From Phycisphaerales bacterium (lineage in GTDB: Bacteria > Planctomycetota > Phycisphaerae > Tepidisphaerales > Tepidisphaeraceae): a DNA stretch of 13,012 bases. Location: contig JAQGHH010000496.1 of NCBI GenBank assembly GCA_028288945.1, forward strand, positions 1 through 13,012. Direction: 5' to 3'. This document shows positions 1 to 5,906 of the stretch, piece after piece (positions within the stretch are counted from its first letter, which is position 1; each line of letters begins with the position of its first letter). Made by a program: the position numbers and the translations under genes. The notes below the pieces were generated by a model, which did no database searches, had not been told where the DNA came from, and saw nothing but the letters and a program-made list of their open reading frames with translations.

Positions 1-370
1 ATTTTACGGAAGGGGGCGAAATAGGCCCGGAACCCGGCGATTTAACGGGGAATCCACGAGAGGGATCGCCTTCTCTCTGGTAGCGGCAGATTATGCCCAT
101 GGTGCCGAGCGCGACCATTGCGGCGCCCAGGATCGCGCCGATGGCGGGTGGGATGATGAACCCGACCTGACCCATTATGTGAAACATTCCCACCATCAGA
201 CCCGAGCCGAACACAATGATAAAAACCGCATCACTCCATGCCATCGTGCCCCGGTAAATTTTGCCACACCGCAAGCACTCGCGGAAGCTGCCCAGTCGGA
301 ATGGGATTAGCCGTTCACGGAAATCCCGTGAGCCGCAATCCGGGCAGAGGTTCCTGAACGGCCGAAGCAT
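1..370 (-). CDS. Zinc-ribbon membrane protein, C-terminus cut by window edge
   Basis: I translated this frame by hand; it is open from an ATG at 370 to the left edge (123 codons, no stop). Two CxxC knuckles are visible: C9-P-D-C12 and C32-L-R-C35, about 20 residues apart, as in a small zinc ribbon. Two hydrophobic stretches follow (about residues 47-66 and 70-94), predicting a protein with a cytoplasmic metal-binding head and two membrane helices. The tail is rich in Pro, Ser and Gly. The start lies 2 bases after the stop of the TatD-type hydrolase gene (TGA-AC-ATG) with no clear Shine-Dalgarno, so translation is probably coupled to that gene. I do not recognise a named family. Zinc ribbons of this shape are common in small membrane proteins of unknown function, so no role is assigned. 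The reading frame is well supported by the paired cysteines and the clean hydrophobic pattern. Confidence 0.7.
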   Translation of the reverse strand, partial: MLRPFRNLCPDCGSRDFRERLIPFRLGSFRECLRCGKIYRGTMAWSDAVFIIVFGSGLMVGMFHIMGQVGFIIPPAIGAILGAAMVALGTMGIICRYQREGDPSRGFPVKSPGSGPISPPSVK

Positions 371-372
371 GT

Positions 373-1185
373 TCACGCAATCGGCTTCAACTTCCACTTC
401 GCCGACTGCCCGAAAAACCGGCACGGATTGTTGTAGAAAACTTCCGTCGCCTCCGCCTCACTGTGCCCCCGGCGGCGGAATTCTAAACACGTATCCGTCA
501 GATAATTCGGGCCGCTTTCGCCCCAGTCGCTGGCGCTGTTGACGCAGACCATTTTGGTGCCGAAGACTTCCAGCATGTCGGCGGCCCGTTGCGGCGTCAC
601 TTTGCTCACGGGGTAGATCGTCAGGCCGGCCCAGAAGCCGTTTTCCCTGGCCATGCGGAAGGTGTGCTCTTCGCAGTGGTCCACCAGCACGCGCTCGGGT
701 TTGATCCGCTTGTCGTTTTTCAAGATGCTCGTAATGATCGACGTGCCTTTGTGCTTGTCTTCCAAATGCGGCGTGTGGATCAGGATGAGCTGGTCGTACT
801 TGGCGGCGATTTCCACCTGCTCTTCGAAGACGGTGATCTCGTTGCGGGTGTTTTTGTTGAGGCCGATCTCGCCGATGCCCAGGACACGGGGGTGGTCAAG
901 CAGCGGGGGGATCAGCTTGATCACCTCGCGGCTGAGTTGCACGTCCTCGGCCTCCTTGGCGTTGATGCAGAGCCAGCAATAGTGGTCAATCCCGTAGCGG
1001 GCGGCGCGCTTGGGCTCGACTTCCATGAGGTGCCGGAAGTAGTCGGCGAAACTGGAGGCGCTGGAGCGGTCGTAGCCGGCCCAAAAGGCCGGCTCGGAGA
1101 CGGCGACTACGCCGCAACGGGCCATGTATTGGTAATCGTCGGTCGTCCGACTGACACAATGGATGTGGGGATCAATAAATCGCAT
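373..1185 (-). CDS. TatD-family metal-dependent hydrolase (COG1099/EboB-like)
   Basis: This 270-residue protein has the metal-ligand pattern of the TatD branch of the amidohydrolase superfamily: H7-x-H9 at the end of the first strand (DPHIH), E106 in GIGEIGLN, H137 and H140 in LIHTPH, H170 in VDHCEEH, and D220 in NSASDWGES. It is expected to be a cytoplasmic TIM-barrel enzyme with two divalent metals. TatD proteins are usually nucleases or phosphodiesterases, but this subgroup, with the HTPHLEDKHKGT segment, resembles the predicted hydrolases of COG1099 and the EboB component of ebo clusters. The other ebo genes are not seen here, so substrate and pathway are unknown. The start at 1185 is fixed by the near-N-terminal HxH. 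It has no Shine-Dalgarno; the bases before the ATG belong to a long inverted repeat. The downstream zinc-ribbon gene follows after 2 bases and the 78-residue gene lies 99 bases upstream, suggesting one transcript. Confidence 0.88.
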   Translation of the reverse strand: MRFIDPHIHCVSRTTDDYQYMARCGVVAVSEPAFWAGYDRSSASSFADYFRHLMEVEPKRAARYGIDHYCWLCINAKEAEDVQLSREVIKLIPPLLDHPRVLGIGEIGLNKNTRNEITVFEEQVEIAAKYDQLILIHTPHLEDKHKGTSIITSILKNDKRIKPERVLVDHCEEHTFRMARENGFWAGLTIYPVSKVTPQRAADMLEVFGTKMVCVNSASDWGESGPNYLTDTCLEFRRRGHSEAEATEVFYNNPCRFFGQSAKWKLKPIA

Positions 1186-1190
1186 TCAGA

Positions 1191-1280
1191 GTGCTGAGGA
1201 CTGAGGACTGAGGACTGAGTGAATGCCAAGGAACGGCGTTGTTTTCTTCCACTCAGTCCTCAGTCCTCAGTCCTCAGTCC
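1191..1280. repeat. Long inverted repeat built of a 7-base unit (CTCAGTC)
   Basis: Both arms consist of a tandem 7-base unit. The right arm (1250-1280) reads CACT then CAGTCCT repeats; the left arm (1191-1221) is its reverse complement. Positions 1194-1221 pair perfectly with 1250-1277 (28 bp) around a 28-base loop at 1222-1249. It lies between the 78-residue gene and the TatD-type gene and would form a strong RNA hairpin ending a few bases before the TatD start codon. Related tandem units recur at 2169-2218. The arrangement recalls the short tandemly repeated heptamers of cyanobacteria and mosaic repeats of other bacteria; I cannot name a family. Confidence 0.85.
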
Positions 1281-1284
1281 TTTC

Positions 1285-1521
1285 TCACCGCGGCGGCGGT
1301 GTTTTGTCGCTGAAGATGTTCTGGACCTGCTCGGCACGGTTGGCGGAGCCTTGGAGAAGGATGCCGATGGCCTGGCGGAGCTTTTGGAGGCGCGGGTCCG
1401 TTTCGAGGAGGGCCTTGCCGCCTTCGGCGCGCTCCACGCGGTCGAGGTCTGCCGCCAGCGACAGGCAGCGCCAGCGCATCTCCAGGTAATACTGCTCTAG
1501 GGTCTGTTTTGCGTCAGGCAT
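1285..1521 (-). CDS. Small helical hypothetical protein, first gene of TatD set
   Basis: A 78-residue frame starting at ATG 1521, with AAGGA four bases upstream of the start. The sequence (MPDAKQTLEQYYLEMRWRCL, then LAADLDRVERAEGG, LLETDPRLQKLRQAIGILL) alternates charged and hydrophobic residues, as in two or three amphipathic helices. It has no signal peptide, membrane segment or metal motif. It is probably a small soluble cytoplasmic protein; I do not recognise the family and assign no function. Support for reality comes from balanced amino-acid composition, the ribosome binding site, and its position on the same strand just ahead of the TatD-type gene, from which it is separated by the 7-base inverted repeat. 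The two could be co-transcribed. No homolog can be checked here, so moderate doubt remains. Confidence 0.65.
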   Translation of the reverse strand: MPDAKQTLEQYYLEMRWRCLSLAADLDRVERAEGGKALLETDPRLQKLRQAIGILLQGSANRAEQVQNIFSDKTPPPR

Positions 1522-1557
1522 ACGTCCTTAATTGTACACGGGAGTGCACGCGAATTT

Positions 1558-1635
1558 GAGGATGGAGGATCGACGATGGAAGATAGCCTTAGGAATCTCG
1601 TTTCCGCCATTCTCCATCCTCTATCCTCCATCCTC
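1558..1635. repeat. Second inverted repeat, 7-base unit GGATGGA
   Basis: The left arm (1558-1586) and the right arm (1607-1635) are imperfect reverse complements, matching at 24 of 29 positions by eye, with a 20-base spacer. The arms are made of GGATGGA, with variants such as GGATAGA. The unit length (7) and the inverted layout match the CTCAGTC element 280 bases away, but the unit differs. The element lies just upstream of the 78-residue gene on the minus strand, so it may sit in or near that gene's promoter or leader. Confidence 0.75.
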
Positions 1636-1700
1636 GCTTCGCCCCCTTCCGCAAATTTTCCCGATCCTTCCCGCTCGCTCCGACGTAGAATGTACGGAGT

Positions 1701-1743
1701 TCCCGGCAAGGCGTTGCCGGGAGGTAGAGCCCGGCGGCGGGCT
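1701..1743. other. Two adjacent tight hairpins in intergenic DNA
   Basis: TCCCGGCAA (1701-1709) pairs with TTGCCGGGA (1714-1722) around GGCG. AGCCCG (1728-1733) pairs with CGGGCT (1738-1743) around GCGG. Both are compact, GC-rich and not followed by a T-run on either strand, so they are not typical terminators. They resemble REP-like palindromes; no function can be assigned. The surrounding DNA (1640-1890) shows short open frames on both strands but none with a credible ribosome binding site. A 12-base palindrome, GCGACGCGTCGC, lies at 1879-1890. Confidence 0.5.
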
Positions 1744-1900
1744 AGTAGAGGGATCCACTAAGGCCGGCATCCCAGCGGCAATCGAGGCTTCGGTCCGCTT
1801 GCTTCTCATTACCGTGCCGACAGTCACCCTCGAATAGCAGCCCGCGGCGGCTTGGCGTGGCCTGGGCGCTCGTCCGTAGCGACGCGTCGCCCGATGAAAT

Positions 1901-1911
1901 GGAGGTGATCC
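1901..1911 (+). promoter_or_regulatory. Extended Shine-Dalgarno, 11-base match to 16S 3' end
   Basis: GGAGGTGATCC is the exact complement of the conserved 3' end of bacterial 16S rRNA (GGATCACCTCC). It is followed directly by a GTG, so the core GGAGG lies six bases before that codon, near-ideal spacing. No other site in the window has such a long match; the large genes use 4-5 base sites. By chance an 11-base match is expected roughly 0.006 times in 13 kb on both strands, assuming even base use. It could also be a coincidence or a relic unrelated to translation. Confidence 0.5.
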
Positions 1912-1947
1912 GTGACCAATTCTGACTGTATGTGTGGGCTGCTCTAG
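1912..1947 (+). CDS. Candidate 11-codon mini reading frame (leader-like peptide)
   Basis: GTG followed by ten sense codons and TAG would give MTNSDCMCGLL, a tiny peptide with a CxC pair. The only reasons to list it are the perfect extended Shine-Dalgarno at 1901-1911 and the hairpin series plus intrinsic terminator that follow at 1938-2092, a layout like that of leader peptides in attenuators. Against it, no plus-strand gene lies downstream of the terminator to be attenuated, there is no clear codon theme, and a frame this short has no statistical weight. If real, it may be a short translated RNA that ends at the terminator. Low confidence. Confidence 0.22.
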   Translation: MTNSDCMCGLL

Positions 1948-2092
1948 CAGCTTCCGCAGGTGCGATTCCTGCGGTACACGCAGCTGCTCAGGCAGCTCGA
2001 TAGTACCGGAACGGCCCGCGGGCCGTTTCCCCTATCACAGCAGTTCGCACAACTGAGAAGCCCGGTTCCTTTGAGGAACCGGGCTTCTTTTA
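1938..2092 (+). ncRNA. Candidate structured small RNA ending in terminator
   Basis: Five stem-loops follow one another on the plus strand. (1) GCTGC 1938-1942 with GCAGC 1947-1951. (2) CCGCAGG 1954-1960 with CCTGCGG 1968-1974, loop TGCGATT, which looks like a tRNA T-arm. (3) AGCTGC 1982-1987 with GCAGCT 1992-1997, enclosed by CGGTAC 1972-1977 and GTACCG 2003-2008; this outer stem overlaps stem 2 at 1972-1974, so the two compete. (4) An 18-base perfect palindrome, AACGGCCCGCGGGCCGTT, at 2010-2027. (5) The terminator hairpin 2056-2088. No convincing plus-strand promoter was found; TTGGCG at 1852 with TAGCGA at 1877 is weak. The 5' end is therefore uncertain and may include the extended Shine-Dalgarno at 1901. 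It does not match any RNA family I can name. Confidence 0.4.
2056..2092 (+). terminator. Rho-independent terminator
   Basis: AGAAGCCCGGTTCCT (2056-2070) is perfectly complementary to AGGAACCGGGCTTCT (2074-2088), giving a 15-bp stem with loop TTG, followed by TTTA, so the T-run is TTTT at 2088-2091. The T-run exists only on the plus strand; the minus-strand exit is TCAGTTGTG, so it acts rightward. The only thing it can terminate is the structured segment to its left, since the next gene runs leftward and ends at 2223. Confidence 0.85.
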
Positions 2093-2168
2093 TGCGCGCA
2101 AGTCTTGCACACGAGCTGCCGCATGAAGTGCTGAGCCTATACTCTCGGGGCTGCTTTCACTTTCAGAT

Positions 2169-2218
2169 CCTCAGTCCTCAGTCCTCAGTCCTCAGCCTTT
2201 CCTCAGCACTCAGCACTC
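2169..2218. repeat. Third CTCAGTC tandem repeat, at end of hydrolase gene
   Basis: CCTCAGT repeats four times from 2169, the last copy ending in C, then passes through CTTTCCTCAGCACTCAGCACTC to 2218, four bases before the stop codon of the glycoside hydrolase gene. The order of units and the CCTTTC that follows resemble the right arm at 1250-1285, so both are copies of one family. A possible remnant of a left arm is AGTGCTGAG at 2127-2135, which matches CTCAGCACT at 2202-2210 in reverse; otherwise the partner arm is missing. Confidence 0.75.
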
Positions 2219-2222
2219 CTCC

Positions 2223-4346
2223 CTACTTGATGTCGGCGACGGGTTGCGGATGTAGTTCGGGGGCGAGCGAGGGTTGGGAGAGATAGAGCGTGCCCCACGT
2301 CGCGGGCCTTGCTTGCGTCAGGATCTGCTTGGGGGCGGACCAGAAAAACTCGCTGGCGTGTTGGTAGTTGCGGACTTGAATGTTGAAGGCCAGCTCCGGC
2401 TGGTGCACGGGGTCGTAGCCGTGCAGGGACTTGGCGGGAATGAAAATTTCCGTGACGTAGCGATCGGGGAGAATTCGGGTCACGGATTTGATGTCCGGGT
2501 GCGGGACGAGGTTTTCGGAGAGGCCGTCGCCGGGGCTGTGCCATTGGCCGACGACTCCGCTCGCGCCCTGGGCGGCGGGGAAATCTACCGGCACGAAGAA
2601 GAAGTGATGGCAACCAGCGTCATAGCGGGCTTGGCCATCGGGGACCGGGTGCGTGGAGAGCCAGAACTCGACGTTGTCGCGCGCCCACCACCAGCCGCTG
2701 GCGGGGGCGGCGGAGACGTCGCTGTCGAAGACTTCGAAAGCCAATGAGACGCCTTGCGCTGACCAGCCGACATAGACGTTGGGCTCAGGCAGATGTTGAC
2801 GCTCCGTGCCGAGGGCCAGCGTCGGCCGGATGCCGGTGAGTTTGCAGGCGGCGGGCCAGTCGGCCAGCTCGCCGTTGATCTTGATGGGCTTTTCGAGCAG
2901 CGGCACGTGGAATGTCGGCCTGGTTGCGAAGGCGTCCCGCCAGACGTCTTCCTGCTTGTCGGCGTTGCTGTTTTCGTGCATGCCGTTCAGCAGGGCGGCA
3001 GTCGAACGGACGGCGCTGGCCAGCGGCTCATAGGGCTTGTCGTCCACATCGACGACGCCAAAGTTTGCGTCCTCGCCGTCGGATCGGCGGCCGCTGGGGG
3101 GCTCGTCCATCCATTGGAACCAGTCCGCCCCGATCACGAACGGCACCCGAGCCAGGCGGCCGGTGAAAAGCCGATACGCATCGCCCCGCGCCTGCTGGTC
3201 GAGCACCTGCGCGTCGAAGCCGATCGTGTTGCGGTTGCCGCTGCGGCCGTCCAAGGCGTGGAAGGAATACTCACTGATGAGAAGCGGCTGCCCACTCTCT
3301 TTTGAGATCGTGCGGAAGGTCTCGGGGTCGAGCTTCGCGTCGCTCACGTAATAGTTGAGCGACTGCACATCCGTGAACCCGCGGGAGGCGCGGACGACTT
3401 CGCGGGGGGCGCTCCCGCGGTAGCGGATGCCCAGGACCAGGTGGTTCGGGTCGTACTTGCGGAGCAGCGTGGTCGTCGTGCGGAAGTAGGTCTCGGCCAA
3501 ATGGCCCAGCCACGAACCCGCGAGGCGCTCGTACGCGCGGGCCGGGCCGCGTGGGAGCGATTTCCACGTCTCGATCGCGCCCCAGTCGCCGATCTGCGTG
3601 TTCCAGTCCTTGTTGAATTCCTCCGGCGAAGCCCACGTGCCGCGGAGCACGGCGACAACTTCGCGCCGGTTTGGGTCGGTGGGGGAGAGGCCGTCGAAAT
3701 AGACGCCGGGCCCGACGGACTCGTCGTCCCAGTTCATCTCATTGTCGAGGAAGTAGCCGACGAGGCTGCGGTTTTCCTTGAGCGAATGGGTTTGAGTTTT
3801 CACTGCGTTTTCGATCATCGGCGCCCACGCGGGGCTATATAGGAGGCGCGCTCCGCCGTGCGTCCAGGAGGAGAGGTTCAGGTCCTGGGTCATCGGGACA
3901 TCGCACCGGTGCAGGGCGGCGTTCGACCACGCGCCGACGCCCTTGAAGCCGACGTCGCGCAGGCGCAGAACGGCGGCTTTTGCCCAGCGGTCAATTGACG
4001 CCGGATCGTGTTCGTCGTAGTCGCGGGAGACGAAGTCGGGGCCGTTGGCGTCGCGGCCGCGGAGCGTCGGCTGCACGGTCGTGACCATGTTCAGGAAATC
4101 GGGCCGGCCGTCGGGATCGACAAACCACCAAACGCCTTCATGCGTCTTTCCGATCCGCCAAAAGCCCGACTGACCGCGGAGAAGCGCGAAGCGCGAATCG
4201 ACTGAAGGGGAGGCGGGGGCGGTCGTGGGAAAAGCGGCGGGGGGATCGGCGGGGGCCGCTTGTGCGACGGCCAATGCGGGCGTTACGACTAGCAAGGCCG
4301 TGGCCGCCAAATGATAAATACAACTCGAGGCTGACCTTCGGCTCAT
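2223..4346 (-). CDS. Secreted clan GH-A-like glycoside hydrolase with CBM9-like domain
   Basis: This 707-residue protein begins with an export signal (MSRRSASSC, a hydrophobic core, cleavage near AVAQA). The catalytic part (about residues 55-455) opens with WWFVDPDGRPDF (73-84), a motif seen near the start of agarase-like enzymes. It contains DNE in GYFLDNEMNW (N202-E203), matching the clan GH-A acid/base, and LISEYSF (E359), matching the nucleophile; DWFQWMDEP suits the last barrel strand. The C-terminal part (about 480-690) begins with KINGELADW, typical of CBM9/DOMON-like sugar-binding domains. It probably cuts a polysaccharide outside the cytoplasm; beta-agarase-like (GH50-type) activity is one guess, not proven. 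I chose ATG 4346 because GAGGG lies five bases upstream and the signal peptide starts there; the in-frame ATG at 4400 has no ribosome binding site. The gene faces away from the lipoprotein gene and ends in a 7-base repeat. Confidence 0.82.
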   Translation of the reverse strand: MSRRSASSCIYHLAATALLVVTPALAVAQAAPADPPAAFPTTAPASPSVDSRFALLRGQSGFWRIGKTHEGVWWFVDPDGRPDFLNMVTTVQPTLRGRDANGPDFVSRDYDEHDPASIDRWAKAAVLRLRDVGFKGVGAWSNAALHRCDVPMTQDLNLSSWTHGGARLLYSPAWAPMIENAVKTQTHSLKENRSLVGYFLDNEMNWDDESVGPGVYFDGLSPTDPNRREVVAVLRGTWASPEEFNKDWNTQIGDWGAIETWKSLPRGPARAYERLAGSWLGHLAETYFRTTTTLLRKYDPNHLVLGIRYRGSAPREVVRASRGFTDVQSLNYYVSDAKLDPETFRTISKESGQPLLISEYSFHALDGRSGNRNTIGFDAQVLDQQARGDAYRLFTGRLARVPFVIGADWFQWMDEPPSGRRSDGEDANFGVVDVDDKPYEPLASAVRSTAALLNGMHENSNADKQEDVWRDAFATRPTFHVPLLEKPIKINGELADWPAACKLTGIRPTLALGTERQHLPEPNVYVGWSAQGVSLAFEVFDSDVSAAPASGWWWARDNVEFWLSTHPVPDGQARYDAGCHHFFFVPVDFPAAQGASGVVGQWHSPGDGLSENLVPHPDIKSVTRILPDRYVTEIFIPAKSLHGYDPVHQPELAFNIQVRNYQHASEFFWSAPKQILTQARPATWGTLYLSQPSLAPELHPQPVADIK

Positions 4347-4427
4347 ACGGACCCTCGGGGCGGAAACCACACACACCCTTTCGGACAGCGGCAGGCGCAT
4401 TCGAGTTATCGGTCACACCCGACTGAA

Positions 4428-4455
4428 TTATTCAACTCAATAACGCCCGAAGCAA
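4428..4455 (-). promoter_or_regulatory. Possible promoter for glycoside hydrolase gene
   Basis: On the minus strand TTGCTT (complement of 4450-4455) is followed after 16 bases by GAATAA (complement of 4428-4433), in the most AT-rich part of the divergent intergenic region. Transcription from here would give a leader of about 75 bases before the ATG at 4346. The -10 match is mediocre, so this is a weak proposal. Confidence 0.25.
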
Positions 4456-4469
4456 ATTGTCCCGGCCGC

Positions 4470-4499
4470 TTGCGGGGGGGCCGGGGCGGTGGGTATATT
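4470..4499 (+). promoter_or_regulatory. Possible promoter for lipoprotein gene
   Basis: TTGCGG (4470-4475) and TATATT (4494-4499) are 18 bases apart, giving a predicted start near 4506 and a leader of about 60 bases. Within that leader CCGGCAT (4528-4534) and ATGCCGG (4537-4543) form a perfect inverted repeat with two bases between. The same GGGTATAT string recurs at 6147-6154 ahead of the next plus-strand gene. Confidence 0.35.
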
Positions 4500-4568
4500 C
4501 TGGAGTGGCTTTGGGCTTCACCGCCAGCCGGCATGGATGCCGGTCCCACAAATCCAAGGATGGATCTC

Positions 4569-5879
4569 ATGGCAAGACGTCAACTTCTTTGCGTCGGTCT
4601 CACATTGGCTATCGCGGCGGGGGGCTGCCACCAGAACCCCCAGACCGCGGCGCCCAGTTCCACCCAAGCAAAACCACCGGCCGTTTCGGTGGCAGACGCG
4701 CCCGCGGCGCCGCGCCGTCCGAACGAAAACCTCGACACCGAAAAGCCCATCATCACGGATGATCCGCACAGCACCGCGGACGCGGTCGCGCAAAAGGCCA
4801 AGGTGTACGCGCAGAACCTGGAGCCGCTGATGGCCAGGCGCGCCGGCAACACGACCCGTCCGGCAACGGCAGAAACGCGCAACCCGACTGCGCCGCAGCA
4901 GACGACCGGCCAGCCGTCGGCCGTTCAATGGACCGAGCCCGACGCGGCGCGGGAGTCGGCTTCGGCGGCCAAGCCGCCGAAGGACGCCCCGCCCGCCGCC
5001 CCTGTCGCGAACCCGCCGACGCGGGGTGCGCAGGCCGACCTCGCGGCCAATCAGATCGCGTCCATCGCGCCGACCGCGCCACCGGTCGTGACGCAAACGC
5101 CTCCGCGGTCGGACGTGGTGCTGAACAAGGACACGCCTTCGGTGAACACGCCGCTGGTCGGCGGCCAGCAGCCGGCGCTCGCGGGCGTCGATGAGCTGTC
5201 CCGCCGGTTCTCGCAGCAGGTGAAGGATTATCCGACCGAGATCAGCGCGCACCTCGATTGGCAGCTCCTCCAGTACCTGCAGGGGCAGTCGGTGCCGCAG
5301 ATGCAGTCGCTTTCGACGCTGCCCGCCGAGGACCGCGAAATGCTTTCCGCGCTGCTCGACGGGCTCACGCTGTTCCGCAACGGCCTGCGTACCGACAACA
5401 ACATGCTCCTGTCGAAAAAGATCCGCCCGCTGCTCGATCTTTCCGACCGGTTGCGCACCCAGGCGGAGCTGACGATCCCGACGATCGCACTGTGCAAGGA
5501 CGTTAAAGGCTTCGGCGTCTACGAGCCGATCGAGCCCGCCCGCTTCGAGGCCGGCCGCGATCAACCCGCGCTCGTCTATTGCGAGGTCGAGAATTTCGCT
5601 TCACAGCTCGATGTCCAGAAGCGCTGGGAGACGAAGCTGTCGCAGGAGATCGTTCTTTATACGGAGCAGAACGGCCTGGAGGTCTGGCGCGACAAAACGC
5701 CCGCGCGCCCGATCGTCGACTACAGCCGCAACCGCCGGCATGACTTCTTCATCGTCAAGCGCATTCACCTGCCCGCGCAGCTCACCATCGGCCGCTATTT
5801 GCTCAAGGTGAGCGTGGTGGACCAACAGGTGAACCGGGTCGCGGAGAACAGCGTGCCGATTCAAATCGTGGCCCAGTAA
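4569..5879 (+). CDS. Lipoprotein of unknown function
   Basis: A 436-residue protein with a lipoprotein signal: MARRQLLCVGLTLAIAAGGC, with lipidation expected at C20. Residues 21 to about 205 are rich in Pro, Ala, Thr and Gln and look disordered, like a tether. A folded part follows: helices at about 207-310 (LDWQLLQYLQ, MLSALLDGLTLFRNGL) and a beta-rich end at about 315-436 (ALVYCEVENF, EIVLYTEQNGLEVW, GRYLLKVSVVD, VPIQIV) that resembles an Ig-like fold. I do not recognise a named family; anchoring to a membrane facing the periplasm is inferred. The start at 4569 is chosen because AAGGA lies eight bases upstream and the signal peptide begins there; in-frame ATGs at 4470, 4533 and 4560 would add residues before a complete signal. 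It is divergent from the glycoside hydrolase gene and followed by REP-like repeats rather than a clear terminator. Confidence 0.8.
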   Translation: MARRQLLCVGLTLAIAAGGCHQNPQTAAPSSTQAKPPAVSVADAPAAPRRPNENLDTEKPIITDDPHSTADAVAQKAKVYAQNLEPLMARRAGNTTRPATAETRNPTAPQQTTGQPSAVQWTEPDAARESASAAKPPKDAPPAAPVANPPTRGAQADLAANQIASIAPTAPPVVTQTPPRSDVVLNKDTPSVNTPLVGGQQPALAGVDELSRRFSQQVKDYPTEISAHLDWQLLQYLQGQSVPQMQSLSTLPAEDREMLSALLDGLTLFRNGLRTDNNMLLSKKIRPLLDLSDRLRTQAELTIPTIALCKDVKGFGVYEPIEPARFEAGRDQPALVYCEVENFASQLDVQKRWETKLSQEIVLYTEQNGLEVWRDKTPARPIVDYSRNRRHDFFIVKRIHLPAQLTIGRYLLKVSVVDQQVNRVAENSVPIQIVAQ

Positions 5880-5906
5880 AAACCGCCGGCGCATTTACTC
5901 GCGACG

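Noticed and set aside
1531..1559. TACAAT as a -10 box for the 78-residue gene
   Set aside because: A start site 6-7 bases downstream would fall inside the AAGGA ribosome binding site, and the -35 partner (TCAAAT) is poor.
1621..1837. Overlapping short frames on both strands
   Set aside because: Composition follows GC-rich repeats and hairpins, and no ribosome binding site or recognisable protein is seen. A decayed gene is possible but not supportable.
1954..1974. tRNA T-arm-like hairpin with loop TGCGATT
   Set aside because: Only the T-arm shape is present. There is no acceptor stem, D-arm or anticodon arm at proper distances and no CCA, so a tRNA gene is not supported; it is treated as one stem of the candidate RNA.
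1191..2218. CRISPR-like array from the repeated units
   Set aside because: The units are 7 bases long and contiguous with no unique spacers, and there are no cas genes.
1960..2286. 108-codon plus-strand frame
   Set aside because: It contains a perfect intrinsic terminator and a repeat, runs into the hydrolase gene in antisense, and has no good ribosome binding site.
4518..5564. 348-codon frame opposite the lipoprotein gene
   Set aside because: Very rich in Arg and Gly with no signal or motif, while the plus strand has a lipobox and a good ribosome binding site. Shadow frame.
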